64,000 nucleotides of DNA. Origin: Streblospio benedicti (lineage: Eukaryota; Annelida; Polychaeta; Spionida; Spionidae). The notes under the pieces are model-generated. The model was not told the origin of the DNA. It was given only the letters and a program-made list of their open reading frames with translations, and made no database searches. The translations under genes were made by a program, and so were the position numbers. The DNA is taken from contig JAGTTF010005658.1 in the NCBI GenBank assembly GCA_019095985.1, positions 1 to 64,000 on the forward strand, given 5' to 3'. This document shows positions 34,160-44,871 of this stretch, piece by piece; positions within the stretch are counted from its first letter, which is position 1; each line of letters starts with the position of its first letter.

Positions 34160-34800
34160 TACCAGGCATGACAGGGCATTAAATCTATGACCTTCTGCAC
34201 ATCTACTCCGCCAAAGAAGCACACACCTTCTGACTTATAGCACACATTTAATTAAAGCAAATGTAAATAACAGGATTTTACTTGGTTACTACAGTTATGC
34301 AGTTTAACTTATTTCGTTATAGAGCACCTTGATTGTAAACATTTCAGAGTTTTAGTGATAACAGAAACACTTAAGTATGAAAATAAAAAAAGGAGCAGTA
34401 GACAAATGAAATTAATGGCATACTGGGATTGATCAATTGAGTGACTTTCCTCCTCAGAGCACCTTGGCTTTGCCATCCACGGGCGATAAAACTTGGACGT
34501 CGTGTAGACCGACCAACGGGTGACAGGGTTCAGAGTGCTGACCCAAAGTCACTACCCCTGTACAGCCTGGAATAGAATTGACAGGATTCAGACGTGCTGA
34601 CCCTAAATCAATTTATCTTGAAGAACATTATAATTGCGATAACTTTCTCTCGATCTCGATTAGATGTTCTCGCATCCTGCCAATTTCCCCAGCATACTCC
34701 AGACACACACACGTAGGTTTAGTGGTTGTCTCTTCTTCCTTGGGTTCTGAATGCTGCAACAGCAACAATGTGTCATAACATGTTTTACATGTGCTTTATG
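34160..34800. repeat. Duplicated intron-exon unit and short repeats
   Basis: Contains the further copy of the shared intron-like block (34160-34440), a diverged exon-3 end (34450-34510, HPLVGLHDVQVLSPVDGKAK), and the third copy of the CGTGACAGGG unit (34510-34650). No intact gene. Confidence 0.45.
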
Positions 34801-35400
34801 ATAGACACATAGTGCTAAAAAAGAATAAAATAGAACACTATAATTACTAACACATAAAGGCGCAGATACAACAAATTTGCATGTCTGGTTCTCATGTGGT
34901 ATTGTGATGTTTTCCTCTGGTTGTCATGGTGAACAGGAAACATCTTCATCACTAAAATCTTTGTGTTTACAATTAAACATGCAAAAAGTGGTAAATGGCA
35001 GCTAGGGAATTTAAAAAGATTAATGCTTGAAAGTAAGACACGTGAGATGCTGCAGATGAACACTGCAAATAAATCTTACTCTGAGTGATCCGTCAACATC
35101 TCACTGTCAACATCACATTGCCACTCGTGGCCTGCTCTCTCCCCACATACTGTCCAACGCGTCAGGCGATAAGCTATCTCCTCATCCACCTGCTGCTTTG
35201 TTTGACATCGAGCCATTCTTAATAATGATCAAATTTAAAAACCTGCAAAGTATCAGAAATGACTAATATAAATTTACATACAGGCACCCTTCCAATTACA
35301 TATCAATCCCACCAGTCACATTTACACAATACAGTCATGTATCACATACATATCGCACATATGCTTAATTACAACAGCACCATATCAAAGTGTCCTGAAG
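34800..35400 (-). pseudogene. Inverted copy of the MARC/SDEDV exon block, empty site for the hAT insertion
   Basis: Reverse complement of 5560-5870 joined directly to 6750-6950. The Cys/His exon is at 35077-35216 (ATG at 35216). The junction at 35000-35005 (AGCTAG) is uninterrupted, showing the state before the hAT-like element inserted in the other copy. Confidence 0.7.
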
Positions 35401-35506
35401 AATGATAATCGGTATCTAACTTATCTATAACAGTGTTCATGGTCTCAAGTTTCACAGAGGTAGCAATTATTAGAGTGTAAAACACGTTTTAATTTTTGTC
35501 TGTAAG

Positions 35507-36560
35507 ATTCTTGTGAAACATCAAGCAAAAGCTTTGCTCTAAAATCTGCTATTGTCATGCAGTTTTGAAATTTACTTGTATATCTACATAAAATAAACCT
35601 TCATAAAACCCACGGTAACAGAAATTCCCAATCGTCGGTAACTGCTCCCGTGATCGGTAAATACTGACCGTCGGGGAAGTCTTTATAAAATCCACCCCTG
35701 TGATGACAGGAGATGACAGATTCGCAGTCACTAACCGCAATATGGAGCTTCATAGTCGAACTGTTTTTACATGAAAACAACATCACTGTTACTTGTCAGC
35801 ATCTAATGTTACAAATTTTACACCAAATCAATTGCTTTTAGTGTAGCAGACAGCAAATTGTGGTCTTATGACTGTCATGACAAGACAGGTTAGAGCCAAT
35901 TAAGCTGGACACTTGACTTTATATAAAAATCACACCAGTACGCAACAGTATACCTTAAGGCATAAAAGTTTATCTGCTGATTGGGCTCTGGCTGCTGAAC
36001 CATTCCGAAGCATCTGACAGATCATTGTCCGAAACCTCTGCATATCTGCTGCAGCTGGTGGAGAAAAAAAAAAGGGTAACCATCAGGGTTTTTTTGTGGC
36101 TGTTTTTCTGCTGCTGCTTGCCACTGTCTTTAACCATGTAAAAAACTTGGAGAAACATAATCGAACGGGAACAGAATAAACAAGAGAACAAGCAAGACAA
36201 TAAGAACCAAAGCACAGCTAGTAGACAACAATGTGTCTACTGGTGTCGCTGCCGTGGTGACGGATATCGGGGCGTCCATACTTTAAATATTACTTACCTT
36301 CTCTTTGCCTGTCGGTGACAATATGCAGAAACAACTTGTGTAGTTGAAAAGCGTGTCAAGGTCAGGGTCAGACCACTACACATTGTTTTTTGCTCCTCTC
36401 TTATAGGATATTTTCTGTGCTTTTAAGTGACACTGGAGCATTTTTTAAGTGGGATCTTGTCAATTAGCTGGATGCTCTCATTTGGATAGTAACCTGAAAT
36501 AATTTATCACAGATTTGATCAGTTTAAAGGAGTTTTTCTTCTGTCTTCTTTAGCTATGGA
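35507..36560. repeat. Block Q, copy 1
   Basis: Direct copy of 47443-48505 with few differences. On the minus strand 35553-35460 reads MTIADFRAKLLLDVSQESYR and QKLKRVLHS, a plausible exon. In the other copy sequence identity breaks exactly inside that exon (after DVSQE), where the ORF 47460-46810 begins. Two overlapping 61-codon minus-strand frames at 35555-35786 are also kept in both copies; no domain is recognised in them. Confidence 0.6.
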
Positions 36561-38067
36561 TGAAAAAAACCCCTTTTTTTTTTTCTAACCCTTTTTTTTA
36601 ATTTTCAAAGTTTATTTTTTTTCCCCTCCCATCCCTAAAACAAAAAAAAAATTTTCTTCCCCCAGGGAAAAGCGGGGGTTGATTTAATTGGCCCCTTTTG
36701 GGGTTTATTCATTTCTTCAATTTTCCGCCACCTTTTGATCATACCCTTTTTTAAAATTCATGGAATTTAAAAGTTTTAAATTTTTCCCCTCATTTCTGTT
36801 TTTCCCCCTCAACGCTTAAAAATTTTCCTTCCTATTTTGTTTTTTTCTTCAATCATCGCAATTTTCCAAAATTTTTCCATTCGGGTCATTGACGCCTTTT
36901 TTTTTGCTTTTTTTCCATCCCTTTTTTTGGGGGGGTTTTTTTCATTTTTAGGTTCTTTAAAAAACCCCCCTTTTTGTTTTTCGACAAAAGTTTTTTCCCG
37001 TCCCCTTTTTTCATATTTTTGGGACTTCATTTCCCCCTTTTGTTTTTTAACACAATTTAAAAAAAAAATCCCACTCAATTCAAAAACGCCCAACTTAATT
37101 CGGGGGAATAAAAAGGGGGTCCCCCCCCATTTTTGGGAATAAGCCATATTTTTTAAAAGGGGTTTTTAAAAAATTTTTATGTAATTGATTTAAATTGTGG
37201 GGCAAATTAAGGTGGGGGGAAAAATTTTTAAAACCTGATTTAAAAAATTTTTTTTATAAATGAAATTACAAAAATTTTAAGTTAAAAAAAAAATAAAAAG
37301 TATTTGTTTTATTATAAAAAAATTTTTTTTTATATATTAAAAAAATTTAAAAAAAAATTTTATTTTTTTTTTTTTATTAAATGAAAAAAAATTATAAAAT
37401 TTATTTTTTTCCCCAAAAAACAAACAAAAATTTTTAAAAAAAAAAATTAAAAAAAAAAAAAACCCCCTTTTACTTATTTTTTTAAAAGGGGGGAATGGCA
37501 AAAATTTAAAAAATTTGAAAATTTGGGGGGAAATACTTACCCAAACCCCGGGGTTTCCCGGGACCTTAAAAAGGGTTTTAAATTTGAAACCCCGGTTTTG
37601 GTAAATCGGGGGTAAATGTTAACAGGGGGGGTTATGCATTTAAAAAATCCAAAAGCCCCCCTCCATTTTTTCATTTTAATTACCATTTGCAAAATTTTTT
37701 GTACCCAAAGAATGAAAATAATTCCCTTTTATTAGTTTTTTTTTATTATCCCCATTTAAACTTTTTTTAACAAACCCCCCCCCGGGGAAAAAAAAAAAAA
37801 AAAAAACCCCTAAAACAAACTAAAACCAACATGAACCCATCATAAAAAATCATAAAGTCTTTTGACCCCTCCCAATTTTTCCCCTTATGATTTTTTCCAT
37901 TTCCCTTTTTCCCCTTCCATTTTTCAAATCCCCCCTCTAATTAAGTTTTCATTTTATATTTTTGAGTGGTTTTTTTTTTAATTAATATTTTTTTTTTTTT
38001 TTTTAAAAATTTATAAAATTTTATAATTTTTTTTATAAAAAAAAAAATGTAAAAATAGAAATGGGTT
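36561..38067. other. Corrupted, homopolymer-inflated contig end
   Basis: Sequence turns abruptly into long runs of T, A, C and G with almost no higher-order content. Landmarks still line up with 48506-49570: for example TACCATTTGCAAAATTTTTT then TGTACCCAAAGAATGAAAAT at 37680-37715 against 49150-49190. It directly precedes the gap. This is best read as poorly polished long-read sequence of a second Q copy; the ORFs called in it are artefacts. Confidence 0.8.
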
Positions 38068-38167
38068 NNNNNNNNNNNNNNNNNNNNNNNNNNNNNNNNN
38101 NNNNNNNNNNNNNNNNNNNNNNNNNNNNNNNNNNNNNNNNNNNNNNNNNNNNNNNNNNNNNNNNNNN
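38068..38167. other. Assembly gap, 100 N
   Basis: Exactly 100 N, between the low-quality contig end and good sequence. Confidence 0.99.
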
Positions 38168-38518
38168 GTTTTGGTGATGTAGTCTTTATCAGCAGTCCCT
38201 GTCTCTGATTTAACTATGTAATCATAAGGCACAACACATGGATTGCCGTGGTTCTGTGTGAAGTTGTGAAGAAGATGTGAAGTGTCTGTGCGTAATTCCA
38301 TATTCCAGAAAGTACTTAATAAATTCAGGAACTGCCAAAATTGATTTCATTTCCTGGTTTGCAGATCGTATGGTCTTTTTGATCTTGTCAGCCAATTTGT
38401 TATATAAAGAGTTAGAACCCGAGAGCCTGTCTGTGTAGGCAGATAGCAGTTTTACAATCGGGTGTCTTACAACTATCATTTTGTAGTATGTGTCCAGTTT
38501 GTTGATGATGTCTTCTCT
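38168..38518 (-). pseudogene. Carbohydrate sulfotransferase domain, second unit (partial)
   Basis: Minus-strand reading REDIINKLDTYYKMIVVRHP, IVKLLSAYTDRLSG carries the 3'-phosphate-binding RHP..RLLSAY-type motif of Golgi carbohydrate sulfotransferases (CHST8-14 group). In another frame it continues with NPCVVPYDYIVKSET, matching the C-terminal PC..YDYIGK.E block. A frame change between them and the gap at 38167 leave it incomplete. It stands directly behind a first, similar unit. Such enzymes transfer sulfate from PAPS to galactose, GalNAc or glucuronate on glycans. Confidence 0.65.
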
Positions 38519-38969
38519 ACTTTGCTTTTTTTCAATTGGGTAATGTTGTGTTCTTCAAGCACTGAGTCACTAAAATGGGAAAGTCTGCTGACCTTCCCCG
38601 TCGTTCAATCTTCCCAATGTAATCATATTCAAGCTCACATGGCTGACGCATATTGCTATAAGACCCTTGTAGATGGATATCTCCTCCTCCCTTTTGAAGA
38701 TACTTTATAATATCGACAAAAGGTATGCTAATGTTGATCAAATCCCTCTTACTCGTCATCTCCCACAAGGGGTCAAGCACTTTCATCATTCTTTGAATTC
38801 ATTGTTGATAGTAGTTTCCAAAGTGCCAGAATTCACTGGTTTTGTCCATTTCAATAACTAGTTTGTCCCTCAAGCAGATAATACTCTGTCAAATGGATGT
38901 CGCACAAAGAAGAACGTGTAGTAGTTTTTCAGCCGATATCTGATTTCGTCTATGGTATAGTTCGATAAC
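38519..38969 (-). pseudogene. Carbohydrate sulfotransferase domain, first unit
   Basis: An exon begins at 38969 after CTCTAG, reading IDEIRYRLKNYYTFFFVRHP then FDRVLSA, the same PAPS-binding motif. After at least one frame change it continues with ISIPFVDIIKYLQKGGG and PCELEYDYIGKIE. With the unit downstream this makes two tandem sulfotransferase domains on the minus strand, either a duplicated exon or two genes. Both belong to the Sulfotransfer_2-like family by these motifs; the acceptor substrate cannot be told. Confidence 0.65.
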
Positions 38970-39832
38970 CTAGAGTTAAGCAAAAATGAAATACGATTCA
39001 ATAAAATATGTCACCTAGTGAGGTACTACACTCACAGAGCAAGTTTTCAATTGAGACCAGTTCACACCAATAATATTGTCCCATATGCACTCCCCCGACA
39101 CTGTTCTAAGTGCCATGAATCTCGTTTTCGGATGTACATGTAAATAGTACCTTATGGTGGGACTGGACAGTTTTTCTTTTAATATTTAATGATTACCATT
39201 GTAAAGTTTAAAGTGTGTAGATGTTAATCAAAATAAAATTTATTCATGTTGCCTCGCTCGTTTGAGATTTATGAGTCAAAACGCGAGGCATGTGTGGCAT
39301 GTGTGAACAGATGATTTACATAGAGTTCAATAAAAGATTTTACTATTACCATTAAAAATACTGCTCCAAAATGTGTTTAACATTTTTTTTTCCAGCAGCT
39401 CGATCTTTTCTTCATAATGCTGTTCCTTCTGTCGTAGATGATTATTTTTTTTTCGCTGCCGCCCTCGGCCAAGTCTCCTAATTACCAAGGTTCACGGCCC
39501 GGCAAGCCGGCAACGGGTTTGAAGAAGCATACTACTCGATATTTCTGTGATTTTCTCGTTTCAGGATTCATGTTTATTACTATCACTCAATCATCTCACA
39601 AGGGGCTTATAGGTTGTGTGTTCACCAGAGATTCTACCAGCTTTTTCAAACAGTTAATGGATTCCCCCCTTGTGCTAAAAAAGGGGGGGGGGATTTTGCG
39701 AAAAAAAGGGGGTGGGGGCGACGATTTTAATAAATTTTGTTATTTTTCAATACAATATTGATAAAAAATTACTATCAGTCTGAGTGAGTGGATTTCATTT
39801 GGAGATACTTAATAATTTATTATTTCTTATAT
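38970..39832. other. Intron-like stretch with a short coiled-coil segment
   Basis: On the minus strand 39440-39380 reads LRQKEQHYEEKIELLEKK, a short coiled coil like the stem region of Golgi type II enzymes; it may belong to the sulfotransferase gene. Near 39660-39720 long C, A and G runs suggest a local error patch. Otherwise nothing recognised. Confidence 0.35.
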
Positions 39833-40835
39833 GTGTGGATGCAGACACACAGGTGTAATTTGGTGCGGTGGGGATCTGAACGTGTTCGGAATGATTTGGT
39901 CGGGAGATGGATAAACTATGCCATAAAGATGACTGTGATGAACCCAGATATTTGATATTGTTGGACTATTTTGGTAGTAAATTTTATGATTTAGCCTATG
40001 CCTTTGTTCATAGGGCCTCATTTGAAGTACCCGAAAGTCAATTTAGTTGACCAAATAGCCAATTTTCTATATTGGCAATGAAACTATAGAATCTAACAAA
40101 TACATACTGATAAACATGGAAAATACTTACCAGTTTCTATAGATTTTGTTGTAGAACCAATTGGTCTATCATGACATGAAAATGAAGAGGATCCGAGTTG
40201 AAGTAGAGAGTTGATTTTATGAGCATTACTGCTTCGTGCCATTTTTTATCACCACAAAGAACAATGGCCACATGGATGTCGTCTTGCGGTTTCTGCTCGC
40301 GGACTTGAATGTTGAACCAGCCAATCCTGACAATAATCATATTGTAAAGACTTATGGTCTAGATTACTCATTAGTATCTAGTTTGCAGTTGATTGAGGCC
40401 TAATCTGTTGTTGTGATTATGAGTTACTGACAACATGGTGTTGCTCACTTTCGCCTTGTTTTGAATGCTTTCTTTATAGAATTATCTCTCAAATTTTCAT
40501 TTTTTTGTATTGCAATCAAGAATACAATTTTTTCAAGCAACCTAATATCTTTTGTACTTGACATATTTTTCAACCATTTCTCCTGTGCTGACTTTCTTTG
40601 CTGCTGCCGTGAGAGGTAGAGGGGATGGTCCTAGCACCTCAACCTTTTGCTCCATTACATGGGCAATGACCGCTTCAGTTACTTCGGTAGCATAGTCTAG
40701 CAATGCAAGTAATACGTAAATTGCTTTGACCAAAGATTAATTTAATTAGATATAGACAATGTTCAAAATTAAATTACATTATTATTCAATATTTTCTTAT
40801 ACATTGTTCTTATATAAAATTGCAATCATTGTTTT
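39833..40835 (-). repeat. 1-kb direct repeat R, copy 1 (with GT8 exon and stop)
   Basis: Nearly identical to 43834-44844, same orientation. It includes the GT8-like exon (40131-40326) and the 63-codon frame at 40733-40542. Differences include a small indel near 39985 and single changes. In this copy the GT8 exon has a stop codon four residues before its donor (QQNL then TAG). Confidence 0.8.
40131..40326 (-). pseudogene. GT8 glycosyltransferase exon, stopped copy
   Basis: Same exon as 44141-44336, with DDIHVAIVLCGDKKWHEAVM and LHFHVMIDQ, but TAG replaces the Glu codon near its 3' end. The acceptor and GTAAGT donor are still intact. Likely a dead duplicate. Confidence 0.6.
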
Positions 40836-41151
40836 TTTTTGTAAACCAAATTGATAAAAATATTATTTAGAAATAGCAATACTGACCAAATGACAGTTTT
40901 GTTTTGATTTTTTTAAGTCCAGCTTCTCCATGCTTTGTAGCTATTTTATGTTACAGTTAATATCAATGAAGTACTGACATGACGCCACGCAAAGCAGTTG
41001 CCGCGATAAACATATAACGTACACATTTTACAATTCGAAACGATAATATATTTTACAGAACGATGCAAAAAGATGTCTTTTATTTCTACAAATTTCTTCT
41101 ATTAAGCATCTTCGAGCTTTTGACTCAGATTTCCCTTCAACATTTGAAGTC
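40836..41151. other. Spacer
   Basis: AT-rich with no recognised feature. Confidence 0.4.
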
Positions 41152-41385
41152 TTAATTTTCTTCACAGAATTTTTCAAATTTTCTGCTACAGTATTTTTTT
41201 AATGTACATGGTGGTGTTTTGGAAAGCCTTTTTGCCTGATTCTTGGTCTCTATTTGCTGTTTATTACAATTCAAAGAATCGTTTCTAAACTGGAGTGAAT
41301 CAGAGCATTTCTTGAAACAGCATTCACAAACTTTGGCCCCAGTCATTATCAAGTTGTCAGGAATAATAACTCCTAAAAGGACCTG
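41152..41385 (-). CDS. Terminal exon, Cys-rich, unknown family
   Basis: After CTTAATCACCAG the frame reads VLLGVIIPDNLIMTGAKVCE, then CCFKKCSDSLQFRN and a basic tail to a stop at 41152. It could be the last exon of the Crypton-type gene just upstream or of a host gene. The Cys cluster C.CC...C is the only motif. Confidence 0.35.
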   Translation of the reverse strand, partial: QVLLGVIIPDNLIMTGAKVCECCFKKCSDSLQFRNDSLNCNKQQIETKNQAKRLSKTPPCTLKKYCSRKFEKFCEEN

Positions 41386-41828
41386 GTGATTAAGTTTGGT
41401 TAACACATACCAATTAGTCAAACTCAAAATATCATCTAACACTAGTGAAAATCCCATTTCCCAGTGATAGAACAAACAAGACAATAATAAGTGATAAAAT
41501 TTGTACTATACAACTTGACATCTAAATATACAGACATTATATTAAGCATAGTAAATTAAATATAGTTTAACAAATAAAGGTTGAAGTGTTTGGCTCGAAA
41601 ACCTTCTTTTCCTGCAAATAGTAAATTTTGTGTTATACTTATTTTGAAAGATAAGTCAATTATAAATCATAACAGCTTAGAAGTTCCAAGAGACTTTACC
41701 TAGCAATAAAAGACTGAACTACAGTACTTTCTTCAAAGAGAGGCCTGTTGCTAATATGACTTATAAAAATTAGAATAAAATACTGGTACATTGGAAGACA
41801 TGTCACTGGACACAAGAATATAAAATAA

Positions 41829-43636
41829 CTACTGATTGATATTAATATTCAAAGTGCAATTGTTGTAAGTTGCAGATGGCATTAGCACAGGACAAGTAGA
41901 TTTGTTTATATTCTGAGAACTTTGAAAATTGTTGCATTGCGCTAAAATGCCTTCATCAGTTGCAGCATTTGACCATGTAGATATGCTATTATTATCAGAC
42001 ACAATTTCTGAGAGCACCTTTTGCTGCCGAATGGATAAAGGATTATAATTATCTAGAGAACTGGCATTCTTGTGGCCAGTGACATGTCTACCAATGTCCT
42101 TTGGCACCATTTTTTCATTTAGCTTAGCAGCTAAATGTTTACGATATGATGTATTAGTAAGTTTTCTTCCATGTAATTTGGCAGCATTGACCATTGAAGG
42201 TACAAATTTTTCTTTCGAATGGATGCCTAAAGCCTGCCTTTTATACCATGACTGTCCATCTCTGGGACTTGGTGTTGTGACTTGTATGTAAAATGGATCG
42301 TTTTCTTTATCATATCCTGTTGGACGCTTATCTTTGTAAGCCATGTAGGTTGATACTGGACATCTCTCCGTTCCATTTTCAAATGCCTTAGGATTTATGT
42401 GAAAATTACAATTTTATATGGCATTATAAACATGCTGTGGAAAAATCATGTACATTTCAAAAGATAATGTGTTTGATATATGATCTAGCATTTTGAATAT
42501 TGTAATATGATCATAGTAACAAATGTTAACCAATATAGCTCACTTGTCTCTTGTTACGGGGATTCTCTCCTGGACGTGTCTTGGTTAAGCGTTCTGTTCT
42601 ATATTCCAGATATTTGCCTGATTCAGATTCTTTTAGTATTATGTCACCCCAACACAAAGAGTGGTGCTCGCGGTTAGCTCTCAAACCGAAGTACATCATG
42701 TTATTACGATGTAAACTTCTTAGTAAACTTAATGGAGATTTCGTACCAAGAAGATCCATCTGGTAGAAAATGTTTATATCACTGTCTAAGAATGTGTCTG
42801 TTGCGTGGGGGCTATTGCCTTTACCCACTGATTTCAGTTGCTGAAAATACAAAAAAATGTTATTAAATTGAGTAGATTATTTTGATTTGGAAAATGTTAG
42901 AAGCTATAGCATAATGATACAATACATGTAGATCCATGTAGTTAGCAATGTCATTATTACCTTGAATTTCATTTTTATAGTCTCTCTCATTCCAGCAAAT
43001 TTCATTGATGTCATGATTGATTCTTCGTATTTTTTGTCTTGTAAGTACCACTGAGATGAGTTCATCATGCCTCTCAAAGACACTGGTTCGTATTCTCCCC
43101 ATCTTTTTTTCTCACTACCAAAAAAAGTTTTCTAGAATGGTGTTTAGGTTTTCTGCAGGAATTTTTTCAATACATTGTGTCTCATTTATAGTTGTCAAGT
43201 ACACATTCAAAAGCTTTAAGTCATAGGAAGTTTTCCTCTTAGTATTATTATTTTTTTGCTCCTCCTTAAATCTTGCCTTTTCTTCATCAGTTATTGTGAC
43301 AAATCTTGTGTTTTTTTCATCCTCGAAGCATGGTTCTTCATCTATAGCTATGTCTTCATTTATATTTTCCTTGTATTGTGGTGTTTCTTGATTAGTTCTG
43401 ATGTCTTCAAAATTCTGAGAAAAAATTTGCTCTAGTTCAACTTTATCAATACTGAACTCACCCAAATTTTCAGCTGTTTCAATGTTTTCATTTGTTGTTC
43501 ATTTCTATAGTTGGTTCAAAATTATCTATAGTTTATATATCACTATGTATCTTCATTTTTGCAAACATGTTTAAATATATGTCACCATTATCATCAAAAA
43601 GTAAATCAAAATTTATATCTTCCTCCTCCATATTCA
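41829..43636 (-). mobile_element. Crypton-type tyrosine recombinase gene (three exons)
   Basis: Exon 1 (43636-42961) holds an acidic N-terminus, then TSYDLKLLNVYLTTINETQC and IPAENLNTILENFF, the SAM-like core-binding domain, and EYEPVSLRGMMNSSQWYLQD, with GTAATA after KFK. Exon 2 (42840-42544) holds the first catalytic Arg in MMYFGLRANREHHSLCWGDI and the ERLTKTR motif. Exon 3 (42386-41829) holds RCPVSTYMAYKDKRP, the second Arg in TNTSYRKHLAAKL, GHKNASSLDNYNPLS with the catalytic His and Tyr, and the stop. Junctions are in phase 0. Exon 1 is broken by at least two frame changes; exons 2 and 3 are open. Cryptons move by a tyrosine recombinase without reverse transcriptase; domesticated relatives include ZMYM and QRICH1 tails. 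Confidence 0.8.
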
Positions 43637-43833
43637 TGTATTCTGTCAAATTTCTGATCGTCTGAGACCCTCCTCAAGAGTAGGTCTATGAGAAAAGTAG
43701 AGGGCTAATCGTGTCGACCTGTTGGCCTGTCCACCTCTGTATTCATATTTACAATAGTGTGGTCAAATTGCGGTCATTTTCTCTCATGGCAAGGCTGTTG
43801 CAGTACGGATGCGATCAACATCTTGCAGTCAAG
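43637..43833. other. Short spacer between the recombinase and repeat R copy 2
   Basis: Only about 200 bp separate the recombinase start from R. No terminal inverted repeats are seen, as expected for Cryptons. Confidence 0.4.
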
Positions 43834-44140
43834 GTGTGGATGCAGACACACAGGTGTAATTTGGTGCGGTTGCAATGTGAACGTGTTCGGAATGATGTGG
43901 TCGAGAGATGGATAAACTATGCCATAAAGATGACTGTGATGAACCCAGATATTTGATATTGTTGGACTATTTTGGTAGTAAATTTTATGATTTATATCTT
44001 TGTTCCTAGGCCTTTGTTCATAGGGCCTCATTTGAAGTACCCGAAAGTCAATTTAGATGACCAAATAGCCAATTTTCTATATTGGCTATGAAACTATAGA
44101 ATCTAACAAATACATACTGATAAACATGGAAAATACTTAC

Positions 44141-44336
44141 CAGTTTCTCTAGATTTTGTTGTAGAACCAATTGGTCTATTATGACATGAAAATGAAGAGG
44201 ATCCGAGTTGAAGTAGAGAGTTGATTTTATGAGCATTACTGCTTCGTGCCATTTTTTATCACCACAAAGAACAATGGCCACATGGATGTCGTCTTGCGGT
44301 TTCTGCTGGCGGACTTGAATGTTGAACCAGCCAATC
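44141..44336 (-). CDS. GT8-family glycosyltransferase exon
   Basis: 196-nt exon from TTATTGTCAG to GTAAGT, beginning in phase 2. It encodes IGWFNIQVRQQKPQ, DDIHVAIVLCGDKKWHEAVM, LIKSTLYFNSDPLHFHVIID. The strand H.AIV.CG, the helix ..LIKS and PLHFH..ID are the opening of the GT-A fold of family GT8 enzymes such as LARGE and GXYLT. These build glycan chains with xylose in the Golgi. The DxD and later parts are not found nearby, so this is one exon of a larger or lost gene. Which GT8 subfamily cannot be told. Confidence 0.6.
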
Positions 44337-44550
44337 CTGACAATAATCATATTGTAAAGACTTATGGTCTAGATTACTCATTAGTATCTAGTTTGCAGTT
44401 GATTGAGGCCTAATCTGTTGTTGTGATTATGAGCTACTGACAACATGGTGTTGCTCACGTTCGCCTTGTTTTGAATGCTTTCTTTATAGAATTATCTCTC
44501 AAATTGTCATTTTTTGTATTGCAATCAAGAATACAATTTTTTCAAGCAAC

Positions 44551-44742
44551 CTAATATCTTTTGTACTTGACATATTTTTCAACCATTTCTCCTTTGCTGA
44601 CTTTCTTTGCTGCTGCTCTGAGAGGTGGAGGGGTTGGTCCCAGCACCTCAACCTTTTGCTCCATGACATGGGCAATGACCGCTTCAGTCACTTCGGTAGC
44701 ATAGTCTAGCAATGCAAGTAATACGTAAATTGCTTTGAGCAA
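44551..44742 (-). CDS. Unrecognised 63-codon frame, also in R copy 1
   Basis: Reads IYVLLALLDYATEVTEAVIA then HVMEQKVEVLG and a Pro-rich piece before a basic end. Copies in both R repeats keep it open with mostly silent or mild changes. It has a hydrophobic start that could be a signal anchor. No clear splice sites, so coding status is uncertain. Confidence 0.3.
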   Translation of the reverse strand: MLKAIYVLLALLDYATEVTEAVIAHVMEQKVEVLGPTPPPLRAAAKKVSKGEMVEKYVKYKRY

Positions 44743-44871
44743 AGATTAATTTAATTAGATATAGACAATGTTCAAAATTAAATTACATTATTATTCAATA
44801 TTTTCTTATACATTGTTCTTATATAAAATTGCAATCATTGTTTTCTCATCAGATGCTCATGAATATATATC

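Larger units (their letters stand above)
43834..44844 (-). repeat. 1-kb direct repeat R, copy 2 (with open GT8 exon)
   Basis: Copy of 39833-40835. Begins GTGTGGATGCAGACACACAG and ends GCAATCATTG. It abuts the 3' end of the galactosyltransferase (stop at 44872) within about 30 bp. Confidence 0.8.

Noticed and set aside
36809-37147. A 112-codon Lys-rich frame and its antisense partner
   Set aside because: They lie in homopolymer-inflated sequence at a contig end; the residues only reflect A and T runs.
38011-38301. A single frame running across the N gap
   Set aside because: The gap length is a placeholder, so continuity of frame across it means nothing.
39833-44844. An LTR-like or DIRS-like element, from 1-kb direct repeats around a tyrosine recombinase gene
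   Set aside because: The repeats contain a GT8 exon with normal splice sites, no reverse transcriptase or RNase H is present, and the recombinase is of Crypton type.
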